From Bacteroidales bacterium UBA5833 (GTDB lineage: Bacteria; Bacteroidota; Bacteroidia; Bacteroidales; Lentimicrobiaceae), in NCBI GenBank assembly GCA_002433025.1, contig DJGZ01000068.1, forward strand, positions 56,563-120,562: a DNA stretch of 64,000 bases, given 5' to 3'. Position 1 is the first letter of the stretch, and each line of letters begins with the position of its first letter. Under the pieces are notes generated by a model. That model did no database searches and had not been told where the DNA came from. It saw only the letters and a list, made by a program, of their open reading frames with translations. Below, one piece after another: positions 18,748 through 27,338 of the stretch. Made by a program: the position numbers and the translations under genes.

Positions 18748-19743
18748 TCAGGGGAATTTTCTGAAAAAAGAGATGCCCAGGACAAAATCAAGCAGCAGCA
18801 AAACCAGCGCTGCCAGCGCAAAAGGTAAAAATTCTTCGGTTTTTTTCCGGAATTCAGTCACATCGACTTTGGATTTTTCGAGTTGGTCGATCTCCTGGTA
18901 AATCTCTTTCAGCTTGCCGGCATTGGTCGCTCTGTAATACCTGCCGTTTGTCATTTCAGCAATCTGCCTGAGCAACGGTTCGTCTATCCTTACTTCCATC
19001 TGCTGATATTGCATCCCGAAAGGGGTTTGAACCGGATAAGGCGCCGTACCGATGGTGCCCACCCCAATGGTGTAAACCCTGAGTCCGAATACCTTTGCTA
19101 TTTCAGCGGCTGATGCCGGATCGATAAAGCCCCGGTTGTTTTCTCCATCGGTGAGCAAAATAATGACTTTGCTTACCGCGGAGCTCTCTTTAAGCCGGCT
19201 TACTGCCGTAGCCAGGCCATCTCCGATGGCTGTGCCATCCTCTATCATTCCGCTTTTGATCTCATCAAGCAGATTTAACAGTATTGCATGGTCAGTAGTG
19301 AGCGGGCACTGCGTGAAACTCTCACCGCTGAATACAACCAGGCCGATCCTGTCGCTGGGCCGTCCTTTGATGAAATCCTTCGCCACTTCTTTGGCCGCTA
19401 TCAGGCGGTTTGGCTTAAAATCCTCGGCCAGCATACTGCCTGAGATATCCATGGCCAGCACAATATCGATTCCTTCAACGCTGACATTTTGCCTCGAAGT
19501 GCTCGACTGAGGACGGGCCAGGGAGATGATCAGCAGCGAGAAAGCGATTACCTTCAGGATAAATGTCAGGTGACGCAGCCTTTGCCTCAGGGTTTTCCGC
19601 TTATTGAGAAACGCCCCGAAATCACTGACCTGCAACCGTGCTTTGGTATCCTGCCCCCTGTACCAGTACCAGGCAATGGCAGCAGGAATCAGCAGCAGGA
19701 GATACAACGCTTCAGGATTGGCAAATTTTATGTGCTCAAACAT
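18748..19743 (-). CDS. batA: BatA, von Willebrand factor A domain protein
   Basis: The 331 residues start with a membrane helix (ALYLLLLIPAAIAWYWY) and a second near residue 65. The von Willebrand A domain begins at about 90 with the metal-binding DISGSM and continues to TDGENNRGFIDP. A final helix (FALAALVLLLLDFVLGISFF) closes the protein. It is the first of the Bat A-E run and lies 5 bp after the unnamed 339-residue gene. Aerotolerance role is taken from Bacteroides work on the family. Confidence 0.92.
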   Translation of the reverse strand: MFEHIKFANPEALYLLLLIPAAIAWYWYRGQDTKARLQVSDFGAFLNKRKTLRQRLRHLTFILKVIAFSLLIISLARPQSSTSRQNVSVEGIDIVLAMDISGSMLAEDFKPNRLIAAKEVAKDFIKGRPSDRIGLVVFSGESFTQCPLTTDHAILLNLLDEIKSGMIEDGTAIGDGLATAVSRLKESSAVSKVIILLTDGENNRGFIDPASAAEIAKVFGLRVYTIGVGTIGTAPYPVQTPFGMQYQQMEVRIDEPLLRQIAEMTNGRYYRATNAGKLKEIYQEIDQLEKSKVDVTEFRKKTEEFLPFALAALVLLLLDFVLGISFFRKFP

Positions 19744-19748
19744 GACTG

Positions 19749-20768
19749 TCAGTGATTGATATTTGTATCTGATGGCTCATTCTTTTCAGCTTCCTGAACA
19801 GTATTCGCTTCAGGTCGCGGCGGAGCAGGAATGGAGCTGTTGACAACTGCAACAGCCAGGGTATGACTGAGTTCATTGTCAGCGGCCAGCGGCCGGGCCC
19901 TGGCAAATTTTGCCATATCAGAAAGCATCAGAATTTTCCGCAGATCTTCCATTCTTCCTGCATCAGCAAGGTGATCGCGCATGGCATCCAGGATCTCATC
20001 AGAGGTTTTTTCCATAGCATCCACCTGAAAACGTGCCTCAAAATATGTCCTCAGAATATCTGTAAGCCGGGTGTAATATTCTTTTACCTGTCCCTTTTGC
20101 CAGAGTTGTTCCCTTTTCAGTTCTTCAAGCTGTTCAATGGCTACCAGGTGGGATGGCTTGTCCGGCTTCGAAGGGAATCTGATCAAGGGCTTGTTCTTTT
20201 TCCGGTTCTTTAAATAGTACCATATTAGCAGCCCAGCCAGCCCCAGCCCGAGCAGTATTAAAAAATACGGCAGGAAGTCGCGCAGCGTGTAAGGCGCTTT
20301 CAATACCGGTTTAATGTCTTTGATATCAGCCGATAAATCAACGGCCACATTCATTACCTCCAGCAGGGATGCTTCCGATAAAACATCCTCAAATTCATTT
20401 GATCCGGCTTCCTTTATGGCAAACGAAACAGGGGGGAGTACATGGTAGCCGCTGTCGAATGATGTAATTCTGATTATCTGACGAAGCAGAATATTGCTGG
20501 AATTTTCCTGTTTCAGCGAATCGATTCCGGAGACGGATATTATCTCAAGTGACTTTGTAAGCGTATCCCCGAAAGCCGGCCAGTTAACCAGCGTGCCTTC
20601 CTGTACCTGCAATTCCAATGTAACGTTGATCTGCTGTCCGATCAGGAATCTGGTTGTGTCGGGTGTGGCTTTCTGCCCTATGCCGTGAAACGGGTAAAGC
20701 AGCAGCAGTATAAACAATACTGCCAGCTTACCGGTGTTTTTTATGATTAACGCTCCCTTCATCTCCAT
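19749..20768 (-). CDS. Bat-operon membrane protein of unknown function
   Basis: The 339 residues have an N-terminal signal or anchor (LAVLFILLLLYPFHGIGQ), a beta-rich extracytoplasmic part (about 40-165), one membrane helix (YFLILLGLGLAGLLIWYYL), and a cytoplasmic helical region with LTDILRTYFEARFQVDAMEKTSDE. That tail resembles the C-terminal part of BatD and of membrane proteins found in MoxR/DUF58 operons. Position between the DUF58 gene and batA, with 5-21 bp gaps, makes it a regular member of the operon. It has no accepted gene name. An ATG at 20760-20762 is an alternative start. Confidence 0.8.
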   Translation of the reverse strand: MEMKGALIIKNTGKLAVLFILLLLYPFHGIGQKATPDTTRFLIGQQINVTLELQVQEGTLVNWPAFGDTLTKSLEIISVSGIDSLKQENSSNILLRQIIRITSFDSGYHVLPPVSFAIKEAGSNEFEDVLSEASLLEVMNVAVDLSADIKDIKPVLKAPYTLRDFLPYFLILLGLGLAGLLIWYYLKNRKKNKPLIRFPSKPDKPSHLVAIEQLEELKREQLWQKGQVKEYYTRLTDILRTYFEARFQVDAMEKTSDEILDAMRDHLADAGRMEDLRKILMLSDMAKFARARPLAADNELSHTLAVAVVNSSIPAPPRPEANTVQEAEKNEPSDTNINH

Positions 20769-20789
20769 CCTGCATTAACTGTGGTCTGC

Positions 20790-21665
20790 TTATCTTCTCG
20801 ATTCTCTTGCTTTAAAAAGTCCAAGCAATGGCTTGACATAATCCTGTCCGGTTTTGAAACGCGCAACATCCACCCCGCTTTTGCGAAATGCCATATCAAG
20901 CATCTTCATCCTGCTTTCGGCGTGAGCAGCATAATCATTTCTGACGGCCCTGCTTGAAGTGTCAACCCAGATCGCTTTATCGGCCTCTTTGCTGTACATT
21001 CTTACAAGTCCCATGTCAGGGATGGTTAAATCCCTTTCGTCGATGATGTGCAGGGCTGCAAGGTCATGCTTGTTTCCGGCTATTCTGAGTGCATCCTCGA
21101 AACCGCTGTCCATAAAATCGGAAATCAGAAACGCCGTGCAACGCTTCTTCATGGCATTTGTCAGGAACCTCAGGGCTTCAGAAATATTGGTCTTCTGACT
21201 CTCAGGCTTGAAATCGATCAGTTCCCTGATGATGCGCAGGATGTGGCTCAGCCCTTTTTTTGGCGGAATAAATTTTTCAACCTTATCACTGAAAAAAATG
21301 ACACCGACTTTGTCGTTGTTCTGAATTGCCGAAAACGCCAGCACGGCGGCAATTTCGGTCATCATTTCCTCTTTGAGCCACTGCCGGCTGCCGAACTCGT
21401 TGGATCCGCTTACATCTATCAGTAAAGTCACCGTGAGCTCACGCTCCTCATCGAATATCTTGATGTAAGGATGGTTGAACCGTGCAGTGACATTCCAGTC
21501 GATATTTCTGATGTCATCGCCGTACTGGTATTCCCTCACTTCACTGAATGCCATTCCGCGACCCTTGAACGCACTGTGATATTGTCCGGAGAAAATCTGG
21601 TTGGACAGGCCTCTGGACTTGATCTCGATTTTGCGTACTTTTTTAAGGATATCGCTGGTTTCCAT
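20790..21665 (-). CDS. DUF58 domain protein of the MoxR/Bat operon
   Basis: The 291-residue protein has the DUF58 signature RNIDWNVTARFNHPYIKIFDEERE (about 50-73) followed by a von Willebrand A-like part with LLIDVSGSNEFGS and FLISDFMD. It has no membrane segment, so it is cytoplasmic. DUF58 proteins are regularly encoded after a MoxR AAA ATPase and before VWA proteins, exactly as here, and are assumed to be partners in a chaperone-like assembly. The gap to moxR is 48 bp. Confidence 0.9.
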   Translation of the reverse strand: METSDILKKVRKIEIKSRGLSNQIFSGQYHSAFKGRGMAFSEVREYQYGDDIRNIDWNVTARFNHPYIKIFDEERELTVTLLIDVSGSNEFGSRQWLKEEMMTEIAAVLAFSAIQNNDKVGVIFFSDKVEKFIPPKKGLSHILRIIRELIDFKPESQKTNISEALRFLTNAMKKRCTAFLISDFMDSGFEDALRIAGNKHDLAALHIIDERDLTIPDMGLVRMYSKEADKAIWVDTSSRAVRNDYAAHAESRMKMLDMAFRKSGVDVARFKTGQDYVKPLLGLFKARESRR

Positions 21666-21713
21666 CAGAAATTAACTTAATGTTTGATTGATTTCCGTGA
21701 CAGACTATATTGT

Positions 21714-22706
21714 TTAGGGAACTTCAACCGTGTTGAGTATTTCGTTGATGATATCGTTGGTGGTGATGTTTTCGGCCTCTGCTTCATAAGTTAGCCCGAT
21801 TCTGTGCCGCATTACATCATGGGCAACGGCACGGACATCTTCAGGAATAACATAACCGCGACGTTTGATAAAGGCATAGGCTTTGGCGGCCAGTGCCAGG
21901 TTGATGCTTGCACGGGGTGAGGCTCCGTAAGCGATCAGTCCTTCAAATTTCTTTAGCTTGTTTTCAGCGGGAAATCTTGTGGAAAAAACAATATCGGTAA
22001 TATAGTTTTCAATTTTTTCGTCAAGATACACTTCCCGGGTCAGGTTTCTGGCTTTCAGAATCTGTTCAGGTGAAATGATCGTTTTTGTTTCCGGAAAGCT
22101 GCCCGACATATTCTGGCGCATAATGAGTTTTTCTTCCTCACGGCTGGGATAACCAATGATTACTTTCAGCATGAAACGGTCAACCTGGGCTTCAGGCAAA
22201 GGATAGGTTCCTTCCTGCTCAATTGGGTTTTGCGTGGCAAGTACCAGGAAAGGTTCTGAAAGCGGATATGAGTTTTCTCCAATGGTTACCTGCCTCTCCT
22301 GCATAGCTTCCAGCAGTGCACTCTGAACCTTGGCAGGCGACCTGTTGATTTCATCTGCCAGGATAAAGTTGGCAAATATGGGGCCTTTCCGGACCAGAAA
22401 TTCTTCCTTTTTCTGGCTGTAGATCATGGTTCCGATCAGGTCGGCAGGCAACAGGTCAGGGGTAAACTGGATCCGGCTGAACCTGGCTTCTATGATGTTG
22501 GCCAATGATTTAATGGCCAGCGTTTTGGCGAGGCCCGGAACTCCTTCCAGCAAAATATGACCGTTCGACAACAATCCGATCAGGAGTCGCTCCACCATAT
22601 GTTTCTGCCCAACGATAACTTTGTGCATCTCCATCTCAATGAGATCAATAAAAGCACTTTCCTTCTGGATGCGGTCGTTCAGTTCCTTGATATCAGTTTC
22701 AATCAT
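21714..22706 (-). CDS. moxR: MoxR family AAA ATPase
   Basis: The 330 residues carry Walker A GVPGLAKT (about 56-63), Walker B FILADEINRSPAKVQSALLEAMQE, and the sensor LATQNPIEQEGTYPLPEAQVDRF that is diagnostic for MoxR. Length and order are typical. MoxR ATPases act as chaperones in maturation of partner complexes that include VWA proteins. This is the first gene of the seven or eight gene Bat cluster. A -7 promoter box lies 17 bp upstream of the ATG. Confidence 0.94.
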   Translation of the reverse strand: MIETDIKELNDRIQKESAFIDLIEMEMHKVIVGQKHMVERLLIGLLSNGHILLEGVPGLAKTLAIKSLANIIEARFSRIQFTPDLLPADLIGTMIYSQKKEEFLVRKGPIFANFILADEINRSPAKVQSALLEAMQERQVTIGENSYPLSEPFLVLATQNPIEQEGTYPLPEAQVDRFMLKVIIGYPSREEEKLIMRQNMSGSFPETKTIISPEQILKARNLTREVYLDEKIENYITDIVFSTRFPAENKLKKFEGLIAYGASPRASINLALAAKAYAFIKRRGYVIPEDVRAVAHDVMRHRIGLTYEAEAENITTNDIINEILNTVEVP

Positions 22707-22722
22707 GGCATTGTTTTTTTTG

Positions 22723-22730
22723 CAAAAATA
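22723..22730 (-). promoter_or_regulatory. -7 box of the moxR/bat operon promoter
   Basis: TATTTTTG on the minus strand is an exact TAnnTTTG match. It lies 17 bp before the moxR ATG, and the gap to the upstream peptidase gene is 146 bp. No TTTG box was found at the usual spacing. Confidence 0.4.
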
Positions 22731-22852
22731 TTACTACCAGTGCTGCCGGAGTGCAGCACCGGTGTTAAAAATTGTTAAACCAAAAGGCTTACAGGGACTT
22801 TGCTGACTCAGCAATCCTTAATTTCCTGATAAATTGAAGGAAAGGGGGTGCG

Positions 22853-24049
22853 TCAGATGCCCATTCTTTTTCTGATCACCGGTGGGATGGCATCTTTGTG
22901 AACCATCACGGCAATGGTGTTGAGGCGCACATAAGCTTCCGACATGTTGAGGTAACCACCCGCTTTATTGCTGTCGGCTGCCCAGGAATTTTTTGTGATA
23001 TAATATCTGGTGCCGAGCTGGTCAGTTGCAATTCCTGTGATGTGCATCAGATGATCGTCGGTTGCTTTCAGGTTATTGAAATCTTCCTGCCTGATTTCAG
23101 GGGTGATGTTTCTTTCTGTCACCGGTTTGCTGAAACTGTAAAGCTCGGCATTTTTCTCCTTTTCGGTAAGCTTCTCCCAGCGGGCCCGCTCAGTTCCTTC
23201 AAGGGAGCTGCCTGAAATCTCAGGCAGGATGGCAACTCCTTTCGTATGGGAAAACCCCTTGTCGCTCACATCTCCGTCCCAGCATACCGTATAACCATTC
23301 TCAATGGCATGGTTTATCACCTCCATCAAATCATCTATCGGCAGATTGTAATACAGGTCCTGCGACCAGTTGTCGGGTATTTCGAGATTTATTTTCTGAT
23401 AGAACGGATGGTGCAGATATGAAGTGAGTTCGATATAATCTGCAGTGTTAAAGCCTGCTTTTTGAGCATAGGCAGGCATTGCGCTGTTTTTTTTACCGGC
23501 AGCCTGATTATTCATGCTGCCCAGGTAAGCATCGAGAATTCCGGCGTAGGCATCGGGCCACACCTTCGACAATTTGCCGTCTTTTTTTTGTACAACAGCA
23601 TCAAGATAAGCTTTCAGCACGGCATCCAGTTCCCCGTGCAAATGTTTTGATTCGCCGGCAAGGAGACCGGGATAGTCTTTTTCTTCGGCAAAACCGAATT
23701 TCGCGATGGTATTCATAACATCGTGGGCCTGACCTCCAGGGCCGAAATTTGAAGATCCGTGAAGGCGTACATACCTTTCTGCCTTTTCGCGGTAGGCATG
23801 GTTAACAAAATACATTTCCGACAAATCTTTTTCACCGGCCCCCAACCTGAGAAGTTCGGATTCGATAAACGAAACGGCTGCAAAACTCCAGCAGGTTCCT
23901 GACCGGTACTGATCTTTAACCGGAGTGGCCTGATTGTTTTTTATTACTTCAAACTGAAAACCTTCTTTTTTTATGCTGTCCTGCTGGGCATACGAAAAGG
24001 AGAGGGAGGCTGCCAGCCCCGACATGATTACCAGTGCAATCGTTCTCAT
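22853..24049 (-). CDS. pepC: Secreted C1B cysteine peptidase (aminopeptidase C / bleomycin hydrolase like)
   Basis: The 398 residues have a signal peptide (MRTIALVIMSGLAASLSFSYA). The papain-like active site is visible: SGTCWSFA with Cys53, DDHLMHITGIA with His336, and ITKNSWAAD with Asn354. This trio is typical of the C1B (PepC) group, here in the shorter Bacteroidota form of about 400 residues. A signal peptide implies a periplasmic or secreted location, in contrast with cytoplasmic PepC of Firmicutes. It stands 146 bp upstream of moxR. Confidence 0.9.
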   Translation of the reverse strand: MRTIALVIMSGLAASLSFSYAQQDSIKKEGFQFEVIKNNQATPVKDQYRSGTCWSFAAVSFIESELLRLGAGEKDLSEMYFVNHAYREKAERYVRLHGSSNFGPGGQAHDVMNTIAKFGFAEEKDYPGLLAGESKHLHGELDAVLKAYLDAVVQKKDGKLSKVWPDAYAGILDAYLGSMNNQAAGKKNSAMPAYAQKAGFNTADYIELTSYLHHPFYQKINLEIPDNWSQDLYYNLPIDDLMEVINHAIENGYTVCWDGDVSDKGFSHTKGVAILPEISGSSLEGTERARWEKLTEKEKNAELYSFSKPVTERNITPEIRQEDFNNLKATDDHLMHITGIATDQLGTRYYITKNSWAADSNKAGGYLNMSEAYVRLNTIAVMVHKDAIPPVIRKRMGI

Positions 24050-24435
24050 ATTTTTTAACTAATTGATTTGTAATGGCATAATTTCACCCTTGGGCAATTA
24101 CCCGTATTGGCGGCATCTTATGCGAAGCTACCGGCAAACCTATGAAAAAAGCAATTCAACCTGCATTTTCAGCAATGATATTTTTATCCGGGAGACAATT
24201 TTTTACTGAAGATTTTCCCGTTCTTTTTTAAATTGTCAAATTCTCCTACATTTGCCGCCTGATACCGGAGGCCAATTCTATAGTTTTTATTGCTGAAAGT
24301 TGGGTCGGTATTGGATTTTTGGTTTATTTTTGTTTGGAAAAAGTGGAACGGGATCTTGTTCATCTTTAAAAAAGACGTAACTTGTGCCACTGTTTTTGTT
24401 GACTTGAAATCGTAATATCCATAAACTACAAGAAT
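24050..24435. other. Intergenic region between divergent pepC and the T9SS cargo gene
   Basis: This 386-bp AT-rich segment separates two divergently read genes. A -7 box (24325-24332) faces the right-hand gene. A 68-residue frame in it has no start context or recognisable protein and is not reported. No other feature was seen. Confidence 0.6.
24325..24332 (+). promoter_or_regulatory. -7 box upstream of the BNR-repeat T9SS cargo gene
   Basis: TATTTTTG matches TAnnTTTG exactly, with TTG 22 bp upstream (24300-24302). The leader to the ATG at 24436 would be about 95 bases. Confidence 0.35.
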
Positions 24436-27282
24436 ATGAAAAATAGACGATTACTCTTTGGCTTTCTTGCTTTAATTTTTGGGGCCGGAATGTTTTTACT
24501 GACTACCTCAGGTTCATTCAGGCAAATTGTCAGCAGCTCTGTTACGGGGAGTCTTGCGGGGGGGCTTGAAAACGGCTGGGCTTACCTGTCGCAGATCCGT
24601 GGCAACTATAGAACCGGGCAGGTAGATCCTGTTGATGTTTTAAAAGCCAGAAACCAGGTTTCGGGGTTAAGAAAGTCAGGGGCGATCGGCCTTAACTGGT
24701 CATCGATGGGGCCGGATAATTTTGCAGGCCGCACCCGCGCTGTAATACTTGACAACAGGGATAATTCCGGCCGTACGGTTTTTGCAGGAAGTGTTTCGGG
24801 CGGTTTATGGAAATCCACAACCAATGGCCTGACATGGAATCAGATTCAGACAGGCGGGGTAATTTTAAATGTAAGTTGTATTACCCAGTCAAAAAACGGA
24901 GATATTTATGTCGGAACCGGAGAAACTTTCTCCAGCGACAGGTTTAATCTTTTCAGCGGTTTTATCGGTCAGGGTATTTATAAATCAACGGATGGGAACA
25001 ATTTTACCAAACTGGCTTCCACCAACCCCGGAACTTATAACGACCCGACCGCCGAATGGGCCTTTGTCAACAAAATTGCTGCCGGCGATAACAACAGGGT
25101 GATAGCTGCAACCAATTATGGTTTGAAATATTCTTCCGATGGAGGACAATCCTGGTCGATGGCAAAGTCAGGTGGCGAAAACCTTTCCGGAACCAGCAAC
25201 GAAGTAAAGATTGGTCCTGATGGTGCCATTGCTGCTTCGGTTGATAATAAACTATATGTGTCTCCCTCCGGCACTGCCGATGGGTTTATACTGCGTTCAA
25301 CGGGCGTAGGTCAGGATAGCCTGCCAGCAGAAGGCGTGGCACGCATCGAGGTAGCTTTTGCCCCATCCGATGCATCAACACTTTATGCTGTGCTGATTTC
25401 TGATGGCACCCTGAGCGGAACGTTGCGCGGCCAGTTGAGGGGAGTATTTGTTTCGAAAAATAAAGGTGAAACCTGGCGCCTGGTAGGCCCGGGAGCCAGT
25501 CCGGTTTTCAATGTTTTTGGCAATGCTGCCAATACTACCCATTATGGTGATTATGCTGCTTCAGTTGTGGTCAGCCCGACGAATCCCGATAAGATTTTTG
25601 TCGGAGGCGTCAACGTTTGGGAAGGCCTTAAAGTGCTCGAAACCGGTTTTTACCAGTGGCAGCAGAAAACTCTGGGTGATGCCGGGCTTTATTTCCACCA
25701 GATTTTTATTAATCCCGCCAATGAAGGGAATGCTTATATGGCTTCTGACCAGGGTATATACCTGACTGATGATGCATTCTTTTCAAATAAGTCCGTCAAT
25801 AAAAATTACCGCACTTCCATGTTTTACACCGTTGCTTACGATGACAAGGGTCGCGTAGCCGGCGGATCACAGGGTAACGGTGTTGTATTTCTCGATCAGA
25901 CAGGCAATACCCCGGAAACAGGGAATGCTATTCTTCCGTCTTTTGTCGGAGGGTCGGTTGAATTCTCCATGATTAACCCCAGCGCAGTTTTTTATTCTTC
26001 AACCGCAGGGAATCTGGTAAGATCAAACGACCTTGGTGTTTCACCTGCCAATGAATTTATTTACGGCTCCGAAATTACCAATAACAACGGAGGTGTATTT
26101 ATCACCCCGTTTAAGTTGTGGGAAAGCTTTAATAACCCGAATTCACGCGATAGCATTACATTTCATGCCAAGGCCAACTACAACGCTGGCGATGTGTTGT
26201 CACTCAAGAGTAAGAATGCCCAGTTCCCCTTCCGATATACACTGACACAACCACTTGCAAACGGAGACTCGCTGCATATCGTGGATCCTGTTTCTTCCAT
26301 CTTCTTTGTCGGGATGACGAATGCCGTATATATGTCAAGGAATGTCCTTGATTTCGGCAAACTGCCATCATGGGACCGTATTGCCAACCTTACCGGAGTG
26401 CCTTCATGTATGGCTTACTCTTCGGATGCAAACTTCCTGTATGTCGGTACTACCGATGGTAAACTGCTGAGGATCGCCAATATTGCCCTGGCCTACGATT
26501 CACTGCGGGCTGATGTGCGCAGTTCGGCCTGTATAATTTCATCCGGTATTGTCAAAGACTTTGGTGCCCGGTATGTAACTTCCGTAGCAGTGGATCCGAA
26601 GAACGACAACCATGTGATTGTTACCCTGGGTAATTATGGTAACAGTGAATATGTTTTCCGTTCAACCAATGCTCTGGCACAATTCCCTGATTTCAGTCCT
26701 ATCCAGGGGAACCTCCCGGCCATGCCGGTTTATTCCTGCCTGATCGAGATGAACAGTTCAAACAGGGTTATCCTCGGTACTGATCTTGGTGTATTTGCCA
26801 CTGAATCTATTGGCTCAAGTCCGTCATGGACCGTTGAGAATACCGGTCTTGGTGAGATACCGGTTATGATGGTTCGCCAGCAAACCGTTAGCAGGCCCTG
26901 GATAGACGGTATTACCGGTGTCAGCAATTTCGGGGCAATTTACCTGGCTTCTCACGGAAACGGAATTTTTGAGAACCGCATGTTTGTAGGCATCGGAGAG
27001 CCCGGTAGTTCTGCTCAAACCGGTAAAACTCAACTCAGCGTTTATCCGAATCCCGTTAAATCAGCTATTAATTTCAAGGTCAGCCTCTCAGGTAACAGTG
27101 GCTTGCAGGTGAATGTTTACAGCTTGCAAGGTATGCTTGTGAAGTCTGTCAATTTTGGTAAGCCGGGTGCTGGAGAACATCAGTTGAGCATCCCTGCTGC
27201 TGATCTTGTAAACGGAACTTATCTGTTACAGGTTTCTGAAGGCCCATCAGTGAAAACTGCCAAGTTTGTTGTAACCAAATAG
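24436..27282 (+). CDS. Secreted beta-propeller (BNR/sortilin-like) protein with T9SS sorting domain
   Basis: The 948-residue protein begins with a hydrophobic export segment (LLFGFLALIFGAGMFLLTT). Repeated BNR/Asp-box-like units follow, such as SGGLWKSTTNGLTWNQI, GIYKSTDGNNFTKL, GLKYSSDGGQSWSM and GVFVSKNKGETWRLVG, which imply two linked beta-propellers (about 80-840). The last about 80 residues (LSVYPNPVKSAINFKV through NGTYLLQVSEG) are a type A T9SS sorting domain, so the protein crosses the outer membrane and is released or anchored. No catalytic motif is evident; glycan or protein binding is plausible. A second T9SS protein follows on the same strand. Confidence 0.87.
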   Translation: MKNRRLLFGFLALIFGAGMFLLTTSGSFRQIVSSSVTGSLAGGLENGWAYLSQIRGNYRTGQVDPVDVLKARNQVSGLRKSGAIGLNWSSMGPDNFAGRTRAVILDNRDNSGRTVFAGSVSGGLWKSTTNGLTWNQIQTGGVILNVSCITQSKNGDIYVGTGETFSSDRFNLFSGFIGQGIYKSTDGNNFTKLASTNPGTYNDPTAEWAFVNKIAAGDNNRVIAATNYGLKYSSDGGQSWSMAKSGGENLSGTSNEVKIGPDGAIAASVDNKLYVSPSGTADGFILRSTGVGQDSLPAEGVARIEVAFAPSDASTLYAVLISDGTLSGTLRGQLRGVFVSKNKGETWRLVGPGASPVFNVFGNAANTTHYGDYAASVVVSPTNPDKIFVGGVNVWEGLKVLETGFYQWQQKTLGDAGLYFHQIFINPANEGNAYMASDQGIYLTDDAFFSNKSVNKNYRTSMFYTVAYDDKGRVAGGSQGNGVVFLDQTGNTPETGNAILPSFVGGSVEFSMINPSAVFYSSTAGNLVRSNDLGVSPANEFIYGSEITNNNGGVFITPFKLWESFNNPNSRDSITFHAKANYNAGDVLSLKSKNAQFPFRYTLTQPLANGDSLHIVDPVSSIFFVGMTNAVYMSRNVLDFGKLPSWDRIANLTGVPSCMAYSSDANFLYVGTTDGKLLRIANIALAYDSLRADVRSSACIISSGIVKDFGARYVTSVAVDPKNDNHVIVTLGNYGNSEYVFRSTNALAQFPDFSPIQGNLPAMPVYSCLIEMNSSNRVILGTDLGVFATESIGSSPSWTVENTGLGEIPVMMVRQQTVSRPWIDGITGVSNFGAIYLASHGNGIFENRMFVGIGEPGSSAQTGKTQLSVYPNPVKSAINFKVSLSGNSGLQVNVYSLQGMLVKSVNFGKPGAGEHQLSIPAADLVNGTYLLQVSEGPSVKTAKFVVTK

Positions 27283-27338
27283 CATTAGCTGAAGCCGGTT
27301 TGCGGCTTAAGTTTGTAAATCAGAAAAATTCAAGTAAA

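Noticed and set aside
24184..24390. 68-residue frame on the minus strand
   Set aside because: Lacks signature, start context and similarity to any protein that I recognise; AT-rich promoter region.
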